This document shows positions 7,802-10,423 of a stretch of DNA of 10,423 bases, in pieces. A program made the position numbers and the translations under genes. Numbering within the stretch: position 1 is the stretch's first letter; the number at the start of each line of letters is the position of its first letter. The DNA is from CAYRMV01 sp964425255. GTDB taxonomy: Bacteria; Bacteroidota; Bacteroidia; Flavobacteriales_D; Crocinitomicaceae. The notes under the pieces were generated by a model. That model worked only from the letters and a program-made list of their open reading frames with translations. It ran no database searches and had not been told where the DNA came from. The stretch is from the NCBI GenBank assembly GCA_964425255.1, contig CAYRMV010000112.1, forward strand, positions 1-10,423. The letters run 5' to 3'.

Positions 7802-8452
7802 TTAGCGAAGAAAGGCGTACATCAGAATATTTGCTCCCATCTGAAGTGCTTGCATTCTTTTTTCAGGAGAATCGTTGTGCACCGATTGATCTTCCCATCC
7901 ATCGCCTAAATCCGTCTCAAAGGTATACAAGCAAACCAATCTACCTTCTACAACAATCCCAAAAGCTTGTGGACGCTTATCATCGTGTTCGTGAATTTTA
8001 GGCAATCCATTGAAATCATACTTTTGATGAAAAATGGGATGGTTACTCGGAAGTTCGATTAATTCTTGGTTGGGGAAGACTTTTTTAAGTTCCACACGAA
8101 TAAATTGATCCATTCCATAATTGTCGTCAATGTGTAAAAATCCGCCTGAAAGAAGATAATTACGTAAATTTTCCGCTTCAGCATTGGAAAAAACGACATT
8201 TCCGTGGCCTGTCATGTGAATAAATGGATAACGAAAAATGTCTTTACTTCCCACATCAACAAAGGGAACTTCTGAACTAATTTTCGTGTTCAAATTTTTG
8301 TTGCAATATGATATTAAATTGGGCAAAGAAGTTGGATTTGCGTAATAATCTCCTCCTCCACTATATTTCAAAACAGCAAGCTGATACGATCCGGATTGTG
8401 CAATTGAAATGAAATGAAACAACACACAAGAAATGACAACAATAAATTTCAT
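7802..8452 (-). CDS. secreted DUF4159 protein
   Basis: This 216-residue protein carries a Sec signal peptide, with likely cleavage after Ala18 (SIA before QS). The mature part matches what I know of DUF4159, a domain common in Bacteroidetes without a proven function. Landmarks are GGDYYANPTSLPNL at 33-46, YPFIHMTGHGNVVFS at 75-89, LLSGGFLHIDDNYGMD at 100-115, HPIFH at 138-142, KIHEHDD at 152-158 and DLGDGWED at 181-188. The phrase about a glycine-rich sheet end followed by HIDD recalls the ThuA/glutamine-amidotransferase-like fold that DUF4159 is thought to share; this is inference. No catalytic Cys can be assigned. The start at 8452 is fixed by the signal peptide. It leads a minus-strand run with the pseudouridine synthase and the lipoprotein, and is divergent from isocitrate dehydrogenase. 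Confidence 0.88.
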   Translation of the reverse strand: MKFIVVISCVLFHFISIAQSGSYQLAVLKYSGGGDYYANPTSLPNLISYCNKNLNTKISSEVPFVDVGSKDIFRYPFIHMTGHGNVVFSNAEAENLRNYLLSGGFLHIDDNYGMDQFIRVELKKVFPNQELIELPSNHPIFHQKYDFNGLPKIHEHDDKRPQAFGIVVEGRLVCLYTFETDLGDGWEDQSVHNDSPEKRMQALQMGANILMYAFLR

Positions 8453-8456
8453 GAGA

Positions 8457-8464
8457 TAAAGGTA
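8457..8464 (-). promoter_or_regulatory. -7-like promoter box of the DUF4159 gene
   Basis: The minus strand reads TACCTTTA, seven of eight positions of TAnnTTTG, ending four bases before the ATG at 8452. The spacing is identical to that of the box at 3163-3170. No TTG is found at the expected -33 distance. Use of this box would give a leaderless or nearly leaderless message. Confidence 0.4.
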
Positions 8465-8480
8465 CGAAGCTTGAAAGAAA

Positions 8481-8540
8481 AATAAACATAAATTATTTTT
8501 ATAAATAATATAAGAAATATAAATAAAAATTATTCAAATT
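8481..8540. other. extremely AT-rich divergent spacer
   Basis: Only three of these 60 bases are G or C. The stretch lies between the DUF4159 start and the isocitrate dehydrogenase start. Such tracts are often bent or easily melted and can act as UP-element-like promoter DNA or bind nucleoid proteins. Any such role here is inference. An imperfect inverted repeat (8491-8502 with 8523-8534) is visible but could be chance at this composition. Confidence 0.5.
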
Positions 8541-8547
8541 AATCCTA

Positions 8548-8555
8548 CAATTTTG
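8548..8555 (+). promoter_or_regulatory. possible -7 box of isocitrate dehydrogenase
   Basis: CAATTTTG differs from TAnnTTTG at one position and ends 16 bases before the ATG at 8572, a spacing similar to the arginase promoter. There is no TTG at the -33 distance; the AT-rich tract occupies that place. It is the best candidate in the spacer but not a strong one. Confidence 0.35.
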
Positions 8556-8571
8556 TCAAAAAAAAAGAAAA

Positions 8572-10005
8572 ATGAAACGTATAACAATTGCTAAAGGAGA
8601 TGGAATCGGTCCTGAAATCATGGACGCAACATTGAAAGTGATTCGTGCCGCTGGTGCACCAATCGAATGGGATGAAATTGAAGTGGGCGAAAAAGTGTAT
8701 TTATCAGGAAACACGAGTGGAATCTCAGCTGAATCGTGGGATATCATTCGTAAAAACAAAGTTTTCTTGAAAGCACCAATTACAACACCACAAGGAGGCG
8801 GATACAAGAGTTTAAATGTAAGTACTCGAAAATTCCTCGGATTATTTGCAAATATTCGCCCTTGCATGAGTTTACATCCATTCGTTGAAACCAAACACCC
8901 TATCATGGATGTGGTTATCATTCGAGAAAACGAGGAAGATTTGTATGCTGGAATCGAACACCAACAAACAGATGAAGTGATTCAATGTTTGAAATTAATC
9001 AGCAGACCCGGATGCGAAAAAATTGTTCGCTATGCATTCGAATACGCACGTGTAAACAAGCGCAAAAAAGTAACCTGTTTTACGAAAGACAATATCATGA
9101 AACAAACAGATGGCTTGTTTCACCAAGTCTTTGATGAAATCGCAGCGGAATATCCAGAAATTGAAAACGAACATTGGATTATCGATATCGGCGCAGCAAA
9201 ACTAGCTGACACACCCGAAGCATTTGATGTGATTGTAATGCCAAATTTGTATGGTGATGTTTTATCCGATGTAGCGGCACAAATCGCAGGATCTGTTGGT
9301 CTAGCTGGATCAGCAAACATTGGTGAAAGTTGTTCGATGTTCGAAGCAATTCATGGATCAGCTCCAAGAAGAGCGGGACAAAACAAAGCCAATCCTTCCG
9401 GTTTATTGCAAGGTGCTGTTTTGATGTTGCAACACTTGGGAGAAAATGAAATTGCGGCAAACATTCACAATGCTTGGCTAAAAACCATGGAAGACGGCTA
9501 CCATACATACGATGTATTTAAAGAAGGTGTAAGCACTGCTTTGTTAGGTACAAGTGAATTCGCAGATAAAATCATTGAAAATTTGGGACAAAAACCAAGC
9601 AAATTAAACGCAATCATTGCCGATTCAAACAAAATGATTGAAATAAAGCCTTATGTCCGCAAGTCACCCAAAAAGAAACAATTGGTTGGTGTCGATATGT
9701 TTGTACATTCAACAGAAAAAAACGCAGATCAACTTGCTGAAACAATCAATCAAATTGGGTTTGATTCGTATAGTTTATCGATGATTACCAACCGCGGAAT
9801 CAAAGTATGGCCAGAAGGATTCGAAGAGACATTCTGTACCGATCATTGGCGATGCCGATTCAAATCAAACGAAAACAAACTCTCCAAAGAAGCAATCATT
9901 CAACTATTAACTCGACTAGAAGAAGCTGGTTTGGATGTGATCAAAACAGAAAATTTGTATGAGTTTGATGGAGTACAAGCGTTTTCAATGGGTCAAGGTC
10001 AATAA
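8572..10005 (+). CDS. icd: isocitrate dehydrogenase, Thermus-like type, probably NADP-dependent
   Basis: This TCA-cycle enzyme oxidises and decarboxylates isocitrate to 2-oxoglutarate in the cytoplasm. The 477 residues form the beta-decarboxylating dehydrogenase core (about 1-335) plus a C-terminal domain (about 365-477), the layout of the Thermus-type enzymes of about 480-500 residues rather than E. coli Icd (416). Substrate and metal residues, aligned by eye to E. coli, are Ser80 and Asn82 in GGGYKSLN, Arg86, Arg96, Arg118, Tyr125, Lys172, and Asp229 and Asp233 in NLYGDVLSD. After the cofactor-loop motif HGSAP (261-265) come Arg266-Arg267, where E. coli has the NADP-binding Lys344-Tyr345. 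The positive pair favours NADP over NAD, by inference. The ATG at 8572 follows an A-rich run without a Shine-Dalgarno sequence. A small coiled-coil gene starts 11 bases after the stop. Confidence 0.94.
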   Translation: MKRITIAKGDGIGPEIMDATLKVIRAAGAPIEWDEIEVGEKVYLSGNTSGISAESWDIIRKNKVFLKAPITTPQGGGYKSLNVSTRKFLGLFANIRPCMSLHPFVETKHPIMDVVIIRENEEDLYAGIEHQQTDEVIQCLKLISRPGCEKIVRYAFEYARVNKRKKVTCFTKDNIMKQTDGLFHQVFDEIAAEYPEIENEHWIIDIGAAKLADTPEAFDVIVMPNLYGDVLSDVAAQIAGSVGLAGSANIGESCSMFEAIHGSAPRRAGQNKANPSGLLQGAVLMLQHLGENEIAANIHNAWLKTMEDGYHTYDVFKEGVSTALLGTSEFADKIIENLGQKPSKLNAIIADSNKMIEIKPYVRKSPKKKQLVGVDMFVHSTEKNADQLAETINQIGFDSYSLSMITNRGIKVWPEGFEETFCTDHWRCRFKSNENKLSKEAIIQLLTRLEEAGLDVIKTENLYEFDGVQAFSMGQGQ

Positions 10006-10016
10006 AAATAGAATAC

Positions 10017-10259
10017 ATGGAAATAAAAATCATCGAAGGAACATTTAACAAAGCAGATTCATTGGCACTCATTGAACGCATAGTTAAAACCAAAATTCAG
10101 TTTTTAGAGGAAAAAATTGAAATGACAGAGAACGAAGAAGATGTCAAGTTGAAAGAAAAACGGATCATTGCGCTCCAGGATGAATTAAGTCGAGTTCGAG
10201 AAGAATTAACAAACGAATTCTGTAGCATAAATTCCAAAATTGAAATCACGACAAGTTAA
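10017..10259 (+). CDS. small charged coiled-coil protein, unknown function
   Basis: This 80-residue protein has no signal peptide or membrane segment, so it should be cytoplasmic. It opens with a short strand-like MEIKIIEGTF and then has a mostly helical, highly charged body (about 13-68), with hydrophobic residues spaced as in a helical hairpin or coiled coil and many Glu and Lys. Cys69 is the only cysteine. The ATG lies 11 bases after the isocitrate dehydrogenase stop with no promoter between, so it is probably co-transcribed. From memory, short hypothetical proteins with a similar start occur across Bacteroidetes; I cannot verify this here. No function is assigned. The close spacing and clean end make it a likely real gene. 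Confidence 0.75.
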   Translation: MEIKIIEGTFNKADSLALIERIVKTKIQFLEEKIEMTENEEDVKLKEKRIIALQDELSRVREELTNEFCSINSKIEITTS

Positions 10260-10280
10260 TTTTGGATCAAAGATGAACTT

Positions 10281-10323
10281 GAAGAAATTCAGTCAGCGAA
10301 ACTTATTGCTGACTGAATTCTTC
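10281..10323. repeat. long hairpin after the small coiled-coil gene
   Basis: The arms at 10281-10297 and 10308-10323 are complementary over 16 base pairs with a single bulged A, around a 10-base loop. Neither strand has a T run directly after it, so it does not look like a standard terminator. It could protect the 3' end of the isocitrate dehydrogenase message, act together with the next hairpin in termination, or be a protein-binding palindrome. Confidence 0.7.
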
Positions 10324-10324
10324 T

Positions 10325-10358
10325 AAAACAAAAAAGCCTTGCAAAACTGCAAGGCTTT
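10325..10358 (-). terminator. rho-independent terminator of the tRNA-Val transcript
   Basis: A perfect 10-bp stem (AAAGCCTTGC with GCAAGGCTTT, 10333-10358) encloses a six-base loop. Read on the minus strand it is followed by TTTTTTGTTTT, a strong U tract. It begins nine bases after the 3' end of the tRNA gene. On the plus strand the hairpin is followed by CAATTT, a poor tract, so any effect on the isocitrate dehydrogenase message would be weaker. Confidence 0.88.
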
Positions 10359-10367
10359 CAATTTATG

Positions 10368-10423
10368 TGGGAGATGAGGGATTCGAACCCCCGACCCCCT
10401 GCTTGTAAGGCAGGTGCTCTGAA
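10368..10423 (-). tRNA. tRNA-Val (anticodon UAC), 5' part cut by the window edge
   Basis: The minus strand shows 56 bases of a tRNA running from the D arm to the discriminator base. The anticodon arm is CCTGC-CTTACAA-GCAGG, giving anticodon TAC (plus-strand positions 10405-10407), which reads GUA and related valine codons. A five-base variable loop, a T arm with the standard TTCGAAT loop, the acceptor strand ATCTCCC and discriminator A follow. The next genomic bases are CA rather than CCA, so the CCA end must be added enzymatically. About 18-20 bases of the 5' end lie outside the window. Confidence 0.93.

Noticed and set aside
8556..8921. Minus-strand open frame of 121 codons
   Set aside because: It is the antisense shadow of the isocitrate dehydrogenase N-terminus.
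1..10423. Mobile elements, CRISPR, defence genes, prophage remnants
   Set aside because: No transposase, integrase, direct repeat array, phage gene or abrupt composition change is visible; the tRNA at the right edge has no integrase beside it within the window.

Overview
The window looks like ordinary chromosomal DNA from a member of the Bacteroidetes, most plausibly an AT-rich flavobacterium-like organism; I cannot name the species. The clues are promoter boxes of the Bacteroidetes type (TAnnTTTG), the near absence of Shine-Dalgarno sequences, a GLPGLI-like secreted protein, a DUF4159 protein, and an FtsK and an ArgS of the kind found in that phylum. I see no insertion sequence, prophage, CRISPR array, restriction or defence gene, toxin-antitoxin pair or frameshifted gene.

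Layout. Positions 1-2402 (minus) hold most of ftsK, the DNA translocase of cell division, cut by the left edge. Upstream of it on the same strand (2493-3158) is a secreted GLPGLI-like protein. A 106-bp divergent intergenic region with outward-facing promoter boxes separates that gene from a plus-strand pair: arginase (3265-4215) and, three bases later, argS (4219-6114), closed by a hairpin terminator. A minus-strand run follows: a DUF4159 secreted protein (8452-7802), an RluA-family pseudouridine synthase (7757-6864) and an unrecognised lipoprotein (6759-6172), which converges on argS. A very AT-rich divergent spacer then leads to a plus-strand pair: isocitrate dehydrogenase (8572-10005) and, 11 bases on, an 80-residue charged helical protein (10017-10259). 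The right end holds a hairpin of unclear role, then the terminator and the 3' three-quarters of a tRNA-Val(UAC) gene on the minus strand.

How the genes relate. Most are housekeeping: chromosome segregation, arginine breakdown beside arginine charging of tRNA, rRNA or tRNA modification, and the TCA cycle. The two most suggestive arrangements are the tight arginase-argS pair, which puts two users of free arginine on one message, and the tight pairing of isocitrate dehydrogenase with a small unknown coiled-coil protein. A third pattern is regulatory: several minus-strand genes have a promoter-like box ending only 4-8 bases before the start codon, which would predict leaderless or nearly leaderless messages. 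I found no convincing evidence of a wholly new multi-gene system.
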